Shown: positions 44,609 through 54,050, numbered from the stretch's first letter. The stretch: DNA of 64,000 nt from Oxalobacteraceae bacterium AB_14 (GCA_000381565.1 KB906725.1:1691731-1755730), one strand, 5' to 3'. Program-made: numbers and translations. Notes: generated by a model from the sequence alone, not told the origin.

Positions 44609-46384
44609 CTAGGCGGGGCGGAAGCTGCGCAGGAAGTCGAGCAGCACCACGCTCGCCAGTTCCGCATCGTCGGCCGTCATGGTCTCCAGCGGATTGTGGC
44701 TGATGCCGCCGTTGCCGCAACGGGTGAACAGCATGGCCACGTCGGTGATGGCGGCCATCGCCATCGCATCGTGGCCGGCTCCGGACAGCAGATCGAAGCG
44801 CGGCAGGCCGGCGCGCTCGATGGCGGCGCCGAACTGCTGCATCAATCGTGGCGCGCACGGCGCTGCCGAGGCGTCGACGATCTGCTGCATGCGCACTTCC
44901 ACCTGGCGCCGCGCGCAGATCGCCGCGATGCCGTCCAATACATCCTTGACCGCCGCCAGCCGCACCGCATCGTCGGCGGCGCGGATATCCAGCGACAGCT
45001 TGCATGCGCCGGGGATCACGTTGACCGAACCGCCGGGCACTTGCAACTGGCCGACCGTGCCCACCAGGGACTCGCCCTGTGCGCAGCGCCGCTCGACCAG
45101 CAGCACGATTTCCGCCGCTGCCGCTGCCGCGTCCCTGCGCATCGTCATCGGCGTGGTGCCGGCGTGGCTGGCCAGGCCGGTCAGCTCGACCAGGTGGCGC
45201 GAGCTGCCGGCGATGGCCGTCACCACGCCCAGCGCCAGGTCGCGCTCCAGCAGCACCGGGCCTTGTTCGATATGGACTTCCACAAAGCCGAGCAGCTGCG
45301 ACGGATCGCGCGCGATGGCGGGAATGCGCGACACGTCGTGGCCGGCGGCCAGCAGCGCTTCGCGCATGGTGACGCCGTCGGCGTCGGTCTGCTCCAGCAG
45401 CGACAGGTCGAAGCGGCCGGCCACCGCGTTACTGCCCAGGAAAGTGCTCTTGAAGCGCACCCCTTCCTCTTCGGCGAAACCGACGATCTCGAAGTGGAAG
45501 GGCAGCCTCTCGCCGCGCCGGTGCAGGTGGCGCACGATGGCGATCGGCAGCAGGATGCCGAGACGGCCGTCGTACTTGCCGCCGTTGCGCACGGTGTCGT
45601 AGTGCGAGCCGGTCATCAGTGTTTTCGCGTCCGGCGCATCGGAGCGGTAGACGCCGACCACGTTGCCGACGGCGTCGATATGCGCGTCCATGCCGGCGTC
45701 GCGCATCCAGTTCATCAGTTGGGCGGCGGTCTTGCGGTGGGCCGGCGTCATGTAGGCGCAGGTCAGGTCGAAGTCGGCGCTGGCACTGGCGCTGTTGTCG
45801 GTGTCGCTCCATGCGCCGATGGTTTCGCACCATTGCATGATGGTCGGGCCGAAGTCCAGCATTACGCCCAGCAGGTCGTTCAGCCGCAGTTCGGCGATGC
45901 GCTTAATCTGGCGCAGGCATTCGGCGATTTCGTCGGCGCGCTGGTTCTTCAGGCGGCGCGTGAAGGTGGCGATGATGGCGCGGCGCGTCAGCCCTTGTCC
46001 GTCCGGGCCTTTGACGGCCAGGATGAAGGGGAAGCCGAATTTGTCGTTGTAGTCCGCGTTCAGCCGGTGCAGCATGGCGAATTCCCCGGCGCTGCACAGG
46101 TGCAGGCCGGACCTGGCTTGCTCGCTGGTGGATTCGACCGTCAGCTGGCCGGAAACGGCGGCCTTGCCCGCCAGTTCGGGGTGGGCGCGGATCAGGCCCA
46201 GTTGCTCGTCCAGCGATGCGGCGCCGACCACCGCCTGCAAGGCCAGCTTGAGCGCGGTGGCGTTGGCGAAAGGCCGCTGGGCCGCCGCCCGTTCCGGTAT
46301 CCACGGCGAGTGCTCGTAGATGCCGCGCAGGCGGTCGGTGAAGGTGGCGGCGTCGCAGCTGTTCAAGTCGGAAAGTGTCGTCAT
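44609..46384 (-). CDS. Fusion of OHCU decarboxylase (UraD) and allantoate amidohydrolase (AllC)
   Basis: A 591-residue bifunctional protein of ureide metabolism. Residues 1-168 are UraD, which decarboxylates OHCU to allantoin (FANATALKLALQAVV, IRAHPELAGKAAV). Residues 175-591 are an M20 amidohydrolase of the allantoate type: LMTGSHYDTVRNGGKYDGRL near residue 258, FAEEEGVRFKSTFLGS near residue 306, VEVHIEQGPVLLE near 369 and the late SGAGHDAMAMAAI near 543. The two domains act on either side of the allantoin ring-opening step. The gene lies 58 bases from the LysR gene on the same strand. Confidence 0.92.
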   Translation of the reverse strand: MTTLSDLNSCDAATFTDRLRGIYEHSPWIPERAAAQRPFANATALKLALQAVVGAASLDEQLGLIRAHPELAGKAAVSGQLTVESTSEQARSGLHLCSAGEFAMLHRLNADYNDKFGFPFILAVKGPDGQGLTRRAIIATFTRRLKNQRADEIAECLRQIKRIAELRLNDLLGVMLDFGPTIMQWCETIGAWSDTDNSASASADFDLTCAYMTPAHRKTAAQLMNWMRDAGMDAHIDAVGNVVGVYRSDAPDAKTLMTGSHYDTVRNGGKYDGRLGILLPIAIVRHLHRRGERLPFHFEIVGFAEEEGVRFKSTFLGSNAVAGRFDLSLLEQTDADGVTMREALLAAGHDVSRIPAIARDPSQLLGFVEVHIEQGPVLLERDLALGVVTAIAGSSRHLVELTGLASHAGTTPMTMRRDAAAAAAEIVLLVERRCAQGESLVGTVGQLQVPGGSVNVIPGACKLSLDIRAADDAVRLAAVKDVLDGIAAICARRQVEVRMQQIVDASAAPCAPRLMQQFGAAIERAGLPRFDLLSGAGHDAMAMAAITDVAMLFTRCGNGGISHNPLETMTADDAELASVVLLDFLRSFRPA

Positions 46385-46441
46385 AGCCTAGTGTAATCGC
46401 AACTGAGCCGCGCCGTTATATGCGCTATCGGCTAAGGGTTA

Positions 46442-47377
46442 TTATTTGCCGAGCGCCTTGGCCGCCGTGGCGACCTGTTCGCGCAGCCACTTGTGCTCCG
46501 GCGCCTGGTGCACGCGTTCGTGCCACAACTGGTAGAAGCGCATCGGCGGGAACTTGACCGGCACCGTGAACGTCTTCAGCGGCATGTTGCGTTCGTAGTA
46601 GCGCACGAACTGGCGGCCGGTGGTCAGCACCAGGTCCGTCTGCGTCAGCATATAGGGGATCAGGCCGAAGTAGGCCGATTCCACCGCGACGTTGCGCTGC
46701 AGGCCCTGGCGCTCCAGGAAGTCGTCGATGACGCCGTGGTAGCCGGGCAGGATCTGCGTCGGCGCCACGTGGGGCAGGGACAGGTAGTCGTTGAGCGTCA
46801 TGTCGTCGCTGCCGGTGCGCAGCGCGTACGGGCAGTCGGAGCGCATCACGGCGATGATCGGGTCCTCGAACAGCTTGGACATGTGCAGGTGCTCGGGCGG
46901 TTCGTCCCAGTTGGCGATGACCAGGTCCATGTCGCCGTCCGACAGCAGGCGCACGTAGTCGACGCCGGGGCCCAGGCCGTGGATCTTCACACGGCTGTTG
47001 GGCGATCCGCGCCGCAGCAGCGCCACCAGGTTGGGCAGGAACTGGCTGTCCAGGTAGTCCGGCGCGGCGATGTGGAAGGTGCGCGCTTCTTCCTGCGGCA
47101 CGAAGGGCGACTTTTTCAGGAACAGGTTCTCGGTCTCGTCGAGGATGCGCTTGGCCGGGATCAGCAGGCTTTCGCCGTGCTGGGTCGGCACCATGCCGCG
47201 CGCGCCGCGCACCAGCAATGGGTCGCCGGTCAGCTCGCGCAGCTTGCGCAGCGAGGCGGAGATCGAGGGCTGCGGCTGATTCAGTTTGAGGGCGACGCGC
47301 GAGACGTTCTTCTCAACCAGCAGCAGGTAGAGGATGCGGATCAGGTGCAGATCCAGGTGTTGCGGCAGGGCGGCCAT
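46442..47377 (-). CDS. LysR-family regulator divergent from puuD
   Basis: A 311-residue regulator with an N-terminal winged helix (LLVEKNVSRVALKLNQPQPS) and an effector domain with the usual FHIAAPDYLDSQFLPNLV start. It is divergent from the urate hydroxylase gene and lies directly upstream of uraD-allC on the same strand, so control of urate or ureide breakdown is likely. A LysR-type box candidate is at 47393-47407. The ligand is unknown. Confidence 0.9.
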   Translation of the reverse strand: MAALPQHLDLHLIRILYLLLVEKNVSRVALKLNQPQPSISASLRKLRELTGDPLLVRGARGMVPTQHGESLLIPAKRILDETENLFLKKSPFVPQEEARTFHIAAPDYLDSQFLPNLVALLRRGSPNSRVKIHGLGPGVDYVRLLSDGDMDLVIANWDEPPEHLHMSKLFEDPIIAVMRSDCPYALRTGSDDMTLNDYLSLPHVAPTQILPGYHGVIDDFLERQGLQRNVAVESAYFGLIPYMLTQTDLVLTTGRQFVRYYERNMPLKTFTVPVKFPPMRFYQLWHERVHQAPEHKWLREQVATAAKALGK

Positions 47378-47392
47378 GAGAGTATTTCTGTT

Positions 47393-47407
47393 ATACGGAA
47401 TCGGATA
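47393..47407. promoter_or_regulatory. Candidate LysR binding box between lysR and puuD
   Basis: ATAC-N7-GATA at 47393-47407, close to the classical ATAC-N7-GTAT LysR site, 16 bases upstream of the LysR start and about 90 bases upstream of puuD. The region around it is AT-rich and probably holds both promoters. Confidence 0.35.
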
Positions 47408-47495
47408 TGTTTAATATACTCTAATGTTCATGTGGTCGGCGTCAATTCCGTTTATCTTCTGTAAATTAGCCACACTCTTTACCCGGAAAGTTCCC

Positions 47496-48713
47496 ATGGA
47501 TTTATACGCCTATCTGATACCGTACGGCCTTGAGTGGCTCAACCTGATCGTGCGCTGGCTGCACGTCATCACCGGCATCGCCTGGATCGGCGCTTCGTTC
47601 TACTTCGTCTGGCTGGATAATTCGATCCGTCCGCCCGCTCCCGGTTCGGAGCTGGCGAAGAAGGGCGTGTCCGGCGAATTGTGGGCGGTGCACGGCGGCG
47701 GTTTCTACAACCCGCAAAAATACCTGGTGGCGCCTGCCGAACTGCCGAAGGACCTGCACTGGTTTAAATGGGAAGCATATTCCACCTGGCTGTCCGGCAT
47801 CGCGCTGCTGACCATCGCCTATTACTTCAACGCCCAGGCGATGATGATCGACAAGTCGGTGGCCGACATCGGCAGCTGGCAGGCGATCGGCATCGGCGTC
47901 GGCACGCTGGTCGTCGGCTGGACCGTGTACGACCTGCTGTGCCGCTCGCCGCTGGGACAGCGCGACCTGTGGTTCGGCGTGGTGGTGTTCGCGCTGATCG
48001 TCGGCGCCGCGTATGGCCTCACGCATGTGCTCAGCGGCCGCGCCGCCTACATCCACGTCGGTGCGCTGATCGGCACCATCATGGTCGGCAATGTGCTGAT
48101 GCTGATTATTCCCGGCCAGCGCAAGATGGTGGAGGCCATGTCGGCCGGCCGCCTGCCCGATCCGGTCCACGGCCAGAAGGCCAAGCAGCGTAGCGTCCAC
48201 AATAACTACTTCACGCTGCCGGTGCTGTTCATCATGATCAGCAACCACTACGCGATGACCTACCGGAACGACCGCGCGTGGCTGGTGCTGGCCTTCATCA
48301 TGGCGGCCGGTGTCTGCATCCGCCATTTCTTCAACCTGCGCCACAAGGGCCGCGTGGAGTGGCGCTATCCGGCCGCCGGCGTGGCGCTGCTGGCCGGCGT
48401 GGCGGTGGCGATCGCGCCGCCGCGTCCCGTGGCGGTGGCTGCGGCGGCCGATCCGGCGGCGCAATTCGCCAAGGTGAAGACCGTCATCGACCAGCGCTGC
48501 GTTGCCTGCCACTCGGCCCATCCGTCGCAGGCTGGGTTTGCGACGGCGCCCGCCGGCGTGATGCTCGACAGCGCCGAACAGGTCCACCGGAACGCGGAAA
48601 AAATCTACAAGCAATCGGTCCAGCTGAAAGCCATGCCGCTTGCGAACCTGACCAATATGACCGATGCCGAACGGGCGCAGATCGCGACCTGGTTCGAGTC
48701 CGGCGCCAAGTGA
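47496..48713 (+). CDS. puuD: Urate hydroxylase PuuD (membrane protein with cytochrome c tail)
   Basis: Oxidises urate to 5-hydroxyisourate at the inner membrane and passes electrons through its own haem domain. The 405-residue protein has an N-terminal PuuD membrane region (residues about 1-310, with LIVRWLHVITGIAWIGASFY near residue 17) and a C-terminal cytochrome c (CVACHSAHPSQAGF near residue 335). The start at 47496 gives the natural MDLYAYLIPYGLEWLN. UraH, which acts next, is not in the window, while UraD and AllC are encoded 1.1 kb away on the other strand. Confidence 0.93.
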   Translation: MDLYAYLIPYGLEWLNLIVRWLHVITGIAWIGASFYFVWLDNSIRPPAPGSELAKKGVSGELWAVHGGGFYNPQKYLVAPAELPKDLHWFKWEAYSTWLSGIALLTIAYYFNAQAMMIDKSVADIGSWQAIGIGVGTLVVGWTVYDLLCRSPLGQRDLWFGVVVFALIVGAAYGLTHVLSGRAAYIHVGALIGTIMVGNVLMLIIPGQRKMVEAMSAGRLPDPVHGQKAKQRSVHNNYFTLPVLFIMISNHYAMTYRNDRAWLVLAFIMAAGVCIRHFFNLRHKGRVEWRYPAAGVALLAGVAVAIAPPRPVAVAAAADPAAQFAKVKTVIDQRCVACHSAHPSQAGFATAPAGVMLDSAEQVHRNAEKIYKQSVQLKAMPLANLTNMTDAERAQIATWFESGAK

Positions 48714-48723
48714 AAGAACAGCG

Positions 48724-49956
48724 ATGACGACGAACAAGGAACAACTGGCACTATGGATCGACGCGCACTTCGATGAGGAAGTCGGCGTCTTGCAGCAACT
48801 GCTGCGCGTGCCGACCGATACCCCGCCCGGCAACAACGCGCCGCATGCGGACATGGTGGCCGACCTGGTCAAGGCCTACGGCTGGAGCGCCGAGAAGCAC
48901 GCGGTGCCGGCGCAGGTGGTGCAGGACTACGGCATGGAGACCATCACCAACCTGATCGTGCGCCGCCCGTACCAGGCCGGCGGCCCGACCGTGGCGCTCA
49001 ACGCCCACGGCGACGTGGTGCCGCCGGGCGACAACTGGACCTATCCGCCGTATGGCGGCGTGGTGGAAAACGGCTATATCTACGGCCGCGCCGCCGCCGT
49101 CTCCAAGTGCGACTTCGCCACCTACATCTTCGCCACGCGCGCGCTGGAGGCGCTGGGCGTGCCGCTCAAGGGCGGGCTGGAACTGCATTTCACGTATGAC
49201 GAGGAATTCGGCGGCCTGCTGGGACCCGGCTGGCTGCTGGAGCAGAAGCTGACCAGGCCGGACTTCGTCATCGCGGCGGGCTTCAGCTACAACATCGTCA
49301 CCGCCCACAACGCCTGCCTGCAACTGGAGATCACCGTGCACGGCAAATCCGGCCACGGCGCGATGCCGGAGACCGGCCACGATGCGCTGCAAGCGGCAAC
49401 CCGCATCCTGAACGCGATCTACGAGCAGCTGCCGGAACTGAAGAAGGTCAAGTCGAAAATCCCCGGCATCGACTCGCCGACCATGCTGGTGGGCCGCATC
49501 GACGGCGGCACCAACACCAACGTGGTGCCGGGCAAGGTGGTGCTGAAGATGGACCGCCGCATGATTCCGGAAGAAGATCCGGTGGTGGTGGAAGCGCAGG
49601 TGCGCGCGCTGATCGAGAAGGCGGTGGAAGGCCAGCCCGGCATCCGCGTCGAGATCAAGCGCCTGCTGCTGTCGCACGCGCTGCGCGAGCAGCCCGGCAC
49701 CGAGAAGCTGGTGGCCAGCCTGCAGCAGAACGCGCAAACCTTCATCGGCGAGAAGATTCCCGCGCAAGGCACGCCGCTGTATGCGGACGCCCGCCTGTAC
49801 GGCGAGCAGGGCATCCCGGCGGTGCTGTACGGCGCCGGCCCGCGCTCCGTACCGGAGTCCAACGCCAAGAAGGCGGACGAGCGGCTGCTGCTGGAAGACC
49901 TGCGCAAGGCGACCAAGGTGGTAGCATGCACGCTATTGGATTTCCTTGGAGAGTAA
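48724..49956 (+). CDS. M20-family ArgE/DapE-like hydrolase, possibly ureide-linked
   Basis: A 410-residue metallohydrolase with VALNAHGDVVPPGDNWTYPP near residue 90, HFTYDEEFGGLLGPG near residue 156 and a dimerisation-type HGKSGHGAMPETGH segment near residue 204. It belongs to the broad ArgE/DapE/ACY1 group that cleaves acylated or carbamoylated amino acids. It follows puuD by 10 bases, so it is probably transcribed with urate degradation. The substrate is unknown. ATG 48724 is chosen because an extension would read back into puuD. Confidence 0.85.
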   Translation: MTTNKEQLALWIDAHFDEEVGVLQQLLRVPTDTPPGNNAPHADMVADLVKAYGWSAEKHAVPAQVVQDYGMETITNLIVRRPYQAGGPTVALNAHGDVVPPGDNWTYPPYGGVVENGYIYGRAAAVSKCDFATYIFATRALEALGVPLKGGLELHFTYDEEFGGLLGPGWLLEQKLTRPDFVIAAGFSYNIVTAHNACLQLEITVHGKSGHGAMPETGHDALQAATRILNAIYEQLPELKKVKSKIPGIDSPTMLVGRIDGGTNTNVVPGKVVLKMDRRMIPEEDPVVVEAQVRALIEKAVEGQPGIRVEIKRLLLSHALREQPGTEKLVASLQQNAQTFIGEKIPAQGTPLYADARLYGEQGIPAVLYGAGPRSVPESNAKKADERLLLEDLRKATKVVACTLLDFLGE

Positions 49957-49957
49957 G

Positions 49958-50401
49958 ATGTTTGAAAAGAAGATGATGGCCGGCTGGGGCGATATGGATT
50001 TCAACAGCCATATGCGCAATACCGCCTTCCTGGACAAGGCGGGCGATGTGCGCATGCTGTTCCTGTCCGAGAACGGCTTCCCGATGAGCGAATTCATGCG
50101 CCTGAATATCGGCCCGGTGGTGATGAAGGACGAAATCGCCTACTTCAAGGAAGTCATGCTGCTGGAAGAGATCACCGTCACGCTGGGTGTGGCCGGCCTG
50201 TCCGAAGACGGCAGCCGCTGGTCGCTCAGCACCGACATCATCCGCGCCGACGGCAAGCTGGCCGCGCGCGTGACCAGCACCGGCGGCTGGCTCGATCTGG
50301 CGGCGCGCAAGCTGATTGCGCCGCCGGCCAATCTGCTGGCCACCTGGCAGTCGCTGGGCAAGACGGCGGACTTTCAGGAACTCAACACCAGCATCAAGTA
50401 A
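49958..50401 (+). CDS. Acyl-CoA thioesterase, 4HBT family
   Basis: A 147-residue hot-dog-fold thioesterase. GWGDMDFNSHMRNTAFLD near residue 9 contains the conserved Asp of the 4-hydroxybenzoyl-CoA thioesterase group. ATG 49958 has TTGGAG six bases upstream. It starts one base after the stop of the M20 gene, which suggests cotranscription with puuD and the M20 gene, although no known step of purine catabolism needs it. Confidence 0.85.
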   Translation: MFEKKMMAGWGDMDFNSHMRNTAFLDKAGDVRMLFLSENGFPMSEFMRLNIGPVVMKDEIAYFKEVMLLEEITVTLGVAGLSEDGSRWSLSTDIIRADGKLAARVTSTGGWLDLAARKLIAPPANLLATWQSLGKTADFQELNTSIK

Positions 50402-50573
50402 GCCTACCTGCACATGCGCGCAGCCTTCAACGGCCAGCGCTGCGGCGATCAGGATATTGGACTGGTTGCGGAACATGGTTGCCTTCATTGCCGATGCATT
50501 GGGGGCGCGATTTTAGCGGATTATGGTATCGATTGTCGTATCATAGGGCCATTATTGAACAAACGGCCAGCCA
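50402..50573. other. Intergenic stretch before pqiA
   Basis: 172 bases between the thioesterase and pqiA genes. The last 60 bases are AT-rich and probably contain the pqi promoter. A minus-strand reading frame begins here, but it soon becomes the reverse of the thioesterase gene; no product is recognised. Confidence 0.4.
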
Positions 50574-51830
50574 GTGCATCGTTATGATCTGATCAGCTGT
50601 CACGATTGCGGCGTACTGCACAAGCGGCGCCCGGTGCTGCCGCGCGAGAAAGCGCGCTGCGTGCGCTGCCGTTCCATTCTCTATCGCGGCAGCCACTCGG
50701 ACGTCAACCGCATGGCGGCCATCACCTTGGGCGCCATCTTCACCTTCCTGATCGCCCAATTTTGCCCCATCGTCGAACTGGAAGTGGGCGGCTACTCGTC
50801 CAGCGCCACTCTGTTTGGCGCGATACGCGTGCTGTGGACGGAGCATATGCAAGTGGTGGCGGTGCTCGTGTTCTTGTTCACGACGCTGTTGCCGGCGGTG
50901 GAACTGGGCGCGCTGCTGTACGTGACGTTGGCGCTGCACAACCGCGTGCGGCCGCGCGGCTTCGACCATCTGCTGCGCGCGGTCGGCGCGGCGCGGCGCT
51001 GGGGCATGACGGAGGTGCTGATGATCGGCATCCTGATCACCATCGTCAAGATGACCAGCCTGGCGCATGTGGTGGTGCAACCGGGCCTGTTCGCCTTTGG
51101 CGCGCTGACGTTGATGCTGGCGATCGTGACTTCGTTCGATCCTCAGATGCTATGGAATATCGGCGAGCACTTGCCGGGGCCGCACCGCCCGGCGCAGGCG
51201 GAGTTCCGCTACACGCCGCACATGCGGCTGGCCGCCTGCCACAGCTGCGGCCTGGTGGCGCGGCACCAGCCGGGCGCGCACCAGCATTGCGCGCGCTGCG
51301 GCGCCGTGCTGCACCGGCGCCGTCCCGACAGCGTGGGCCGCACCTGGGCCTTCCTGCTGGCGGCCACCATCCTCTACATCCCCGCCAACCTGCTGCCGGT
51401 GATGTACACGCATTCGCTGTTCGGCAAGGAGGACGACACCATCATCAGCGGCGTGGCTTACTTCTGGACCAGCGGCTCGCCGGCGCTGGCGGCGATCATC
51501 TTCATCGCCAGCATCGTGGTGCCGGTGCTGAAGCTGGCGGCGCTGTCGCTGCTGGCGCTGACGGCGCAGCGCCGTTCGCGCTGGCGGCCCTTGCAGCGCA
51601 CGGTGTTGTACCGGATCGTGGAGTTTGTCGGCCGCTGGTCGATGCTCGATATTTTTGTGATTACCCTGACGGTGGCGCTGGTGCGCTTCCAGTCGCTGGC
51701 CGTGATCACCGCCGGTCCCGGCGCGTTGGCGTTTTGCGCGGTGGTGGTGCTGACGATGATCGCGTCGATGCAGTTCGACCCGCGCCTGATCTGGGACCCG
51801 ATCGATACAAATGGAGAGAACCATGCCTGA
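50574..51830 (+). CDS. pqiA: Paraquat-inducible protein A (PqiA), two-unit membrane protein
   Basis: A 418-residue inner-membrane protein of the PqiABC lipid-transport system. Two zinc-ribbon-like Cys4 modules, SCHDCGVLH with CVRCRS near residues 9-36 and ACHSCGLVARH with CARCGAVL near residues 222-246, each precede about four membrane spans. This is the normal double arrangement. The start is GTG 50574. It overlaps pqiB by eight bases. Confidence 0.93.
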   Translation: MHRYDLISCHDCGVLHKRRPVLPREKARCVRCRSILYRGSHSDVNRMAAITLGAIFTFLIAQFCPIVELEVGGYSSSATLFGAIRVLWTEHMQVVAVLVFLFTTLLPAVELGALLYVTLALHNRVRPRGFDHLLRAVGAARRWGMTEVLMIGILITIVKMTSLAHVVVQPGLFAFGALTLMLAIVTSFDPQMLWNIGEHLPGPHRPAQAEFRYTPHMRLAACHSCGLVARHQPGAHQHCARCGAVLHRRRPDSVGRTWAFLLAATILYIPANLLPVMYTHSLFGKEDDTIISGVAYFWTSGSPALAAIIFIASIVVPVLKLAALSLLALTAQRRSRWRPLQRTVLYRIVEFVGRWSMLDIFVITLTVALVRFQSLAVITAGPGALAFCAVVVLTMIASMQFDPRLIWDPIDTNGENHA

Positions 51831-53454
51831 GAACGAAAGCGGCGCGCCGCCGCTGCCCGAGCCGACAGTGGAGAAGGCCAATCGCTGGCTGCCTTCGCTG
51901 GTGTGGCTGATCCCCTTGCTGGCCGCCTTGATCGGCCTGGCGCTGGTGGCCAAGTCGGTGATGGACCAGGGGCCGACGGTGACGGTGAGCTTCCGCAGCG
52001 CGGATGGACTGGAGCCGGGCAAGACCAAGGTCAAATACAAGGACGTGGACATCGGCCTGGTGCGCTCGATCACGCTGTCGCGGGATTTGTCCAAGGTGCT
52101 GGTGCTGATCGACATGAGCAAGGAAGCCAAGCGCTTCACCGCCGCCGATACGCGCTTCTGGGTGGTGCGGCCACGGGTGGGCGCGAGCGGCGTTTCCGGC
52201 CTGAGCACCTTGCTGTCCGGCGCCTATATCGGCGTCGATGCCGGCAAGTCGGCGGAGGTCAAGGAGGAGTTCACCGGCCTGGAAAAACCGCCGCAGGTGA
52301 CCGGCGACGACAAGGGCAGCAAATTCTCGCTGCATGGCGAGAGCCTTGGATCCATCGACGTCGGCTCGCCGATTTTCTACCACCGCATCCAGGTGGGGCA
52401 GGTGATTGGCTTCGACCTGGATGAGAAGGGGCGCGGCGTGAAAATGACGGTGTTCGTCAACGCGCCTTACGACCAGTACGTCGGCAAGAACACGCGCTGG
52501 TGGCATGCCAGCGGCGTCGACGTGCGGCTCGATTCGAACGGCTTCAAGGTCAACACGCAGTCGCTGGCGGCTTTGCTGGTGGGCGGCATCGCCTTCGAGA
52601 GCATGAGCGGCCAGAAGCCGGACCAGCAGGCGGCGCCCGGCACCGATTTCCCGCTGGCCTCCGACCAGGCCAACGCCTTGCGCGAGCCGGATGGCGTGCC
52701 GATCACCACGGTGCTGTATTTCGACCAGTCGCTGCGCGGCCTGTCGCCGGGAGCGCCGGTGGACTTCCGCGGCATCGTGCTGGGCGAGGTGCGCTCGGTC
52801 GGCGTGGAGTTCGATCCGGTGAAGAAGAGCTTCCGCATGCCGGTGACGGTGGACATGTATCCGGCGCGCCTGGGCCGCAGTTTCCAGCAGTCCGTCTCCA
52901 GCGACCAGGATCGCAACGCCGGTCCGGTGGTGTTGGCGCGCATGGTGGCGCGCGGCCTGCGCGGCCAGCTGCGCACCGGGAACCTGTTGACCGGCCAGCT
53001 GTATGTGGCGCTGGACTTCTTCCCGAACGCGCCCAAGGTTAACCTGGATGTGGCGCAGTATCCGCTGGAGGTGCCGACGGTGCCCAACAGCCTGGACGAA
53101 CTGCAAACGCAGATCGCCAGCATCGCGCGCAAGCTCGATCAGGTGCCGTTCGGCGAGATCGGCAACAACCTGCGCGATACGCTCAAGAGCGCCAACGTGC
53201 TGCTCAAGCAGATCGACGCGCAGGTGGTGCCGGAGATGAAGGACACGCTGGGCGCGGCCCGCAAGACCTTCGGCGAAGCCAATCAGCTGCTGCAAAAGGA
53301 TTCGCCGGTGCAGTCAGACCTGCGCGAAGCCTTGCAGCAGCTGACGCAAACGCTGCAATCGCTGAACGCGCTGTCGGATTATCTGGAGCGTCATCCCGAG
53401 TCGCTGCTGCGCGGGAAGACCAACAAGCAGGACACCAAGGGAGAACCCAAATGA
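51823..53454 (+). CDS. pqiB: PqiB, MlaD/MCE-domain membrane-anchored transport protein
   Basis: A 543-residue protein with one N-terminal membrane anchor (residues about 24-48, WLIPLLAALIGLALVAKSVM) followed by three MCE repeats, the first starting TVTVSFRSADGLEPGKTKVK, and a C-terminal coiled helix (about 440-535). The MCE repeats form stacked rings with a central lipid channel across the periplasm. ATG 51823 has AGAGA upstream and overlaps pqiA. The stop overlaps the pqiC start. Confidence 0.94.
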   Translation: MPENESGAPPLPEPTVEKANRWLPSLVWLIPLLAALIGLALVAKSVMDQGPTVTVSFRSADGLEPGKTKVKYKDVDIGLVRSITLSRDLSKVLVLIDMSKEAKRFTAADTRFWVVRPRVGASGVSGLSTLLSGAYIGVDAGKSAEVKEEFTGLEKPPQVTGDDKGSKFSLHGESLGSIDVGSPIFYHRIQVGQVIGFDLDEKGRGVKMTVFVNAPYDQYVGKNTRWWHASGVDVRLDSNGFKVNTQSLAALLVGGIAFESMSGQKPDQQAAPGTDFPLASDQANALREPDGVPITTVLYFDQSLRGLSPGAPVDFRGIVLGEVRSVGVEFDPVKKSFRMPVTVDMYPARLGRSFQQSVSSDQDRNAGPVVLARMVARGLRGQLRTGNLLTGQLYVALDFFPNAPKVNLDVAQYPLEVPTVPNSLDELQTQIASIARKLDQVPFGEIGNNLRDTLKSANVLLKQIDAQVVPEMKDTLGAARKTFGEANQLLQKDSPVQSDLREALQQLTQTLQSLNALSDYLERHPESLLRGKTNKQDTKGEPK

Positions 53455-54050
53455 TGCGCTATACAACCGCGCTGGCCATGGCGGCCGCGGTGCTGCTGGC
53501 CGGCTGCGCCGCCGCGCCGCCCGAGCACTTCTACAGCCTGAGTAACGGCATGGGCGTGCCGGCGCCGGCCGCCAAGCCGGCGGGCTACTACATCGAGCTG
53601 CCGGCGGTGACGGTGCCGCAGCAGGTGGCGCGCTATCAGCTGGTGGTCAGCACGGAGGCGGGGCGCGTCGATTTGCTGGAGCATGAGCGCTGGTCGGCGA
53701 TGCCGGCCTCGGAGCTTGGCCAGGCGCTGTCGCTGGCGATCACCGGCGAGCTGGGAACGGTGGACGTGTTCCGCACGCCGACTGCGGACGGCGCGCCGGT
53801 CTACCGCATCAGCACCAACGTGCAGCGCTTTGAATCGGCGCCCGGGCAGTATGCGTTGATCGATGCGGTGTGGAGCGTGCGCCTGGTTGGCAGCGGCAAG
53901 GTGCTGACCTGCCGCAGCGTCGCCAACGAGGCGGTCGGCGGCGGCTACGACGCGCTGGTGGCCGGCCACCGCCGCGCCGTCACGCGCATCGCCGCCGATA
54001 TCTCTAAAGCCATCCGCACCCTGGCCTCCGGCGCCAGCGCCGGCTGCTGA
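53451..54050 (+). CDS. pqiC: PqiC outer-membrane lipoprotein
   Basis: A 199-residue lipoprotein with a signal peptide and lipobox LLAGCAA (Cys19), then EHFYSLSNGMG and the PqiC/ABC-type auxiliary lipoprotein domain. It is the third gene of pqiABC, overlapping pqiB by 4 bases, and would form the outer-membrane end of the transport path. Confidence 0.9.
   Translation: MMRYTTALAMAAAVLLAGCAAAPPEHFYSLSNGMGVPAPAAKPAGYYIELPAVTVPQQVARYQLVVSTEAGRVDLLEHERWSAMPASELGQALSLAITGELGTVDVFRTPTADGAPVYRISTNVQRFESAPGQYALIDAVWSVRLVGSGKVLTCRSVANEAVGGGYDALVAGHRRAVTRIAADISKAIRTLASGASAGC

Noticed and set aside
44609..46384. Two separate genes for UraD and AllC
   Set aside because: The frame is continuous with no stop or internal ribosome site between the domains, so a fusion is the simpler reading.
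50402..50488. Small gene on the minus strand starting MKATMFRNQSN
   Set aside because: After about 28 codons it becomes the reverse of the thioesterase gene; no ribosome site or family is recognised.
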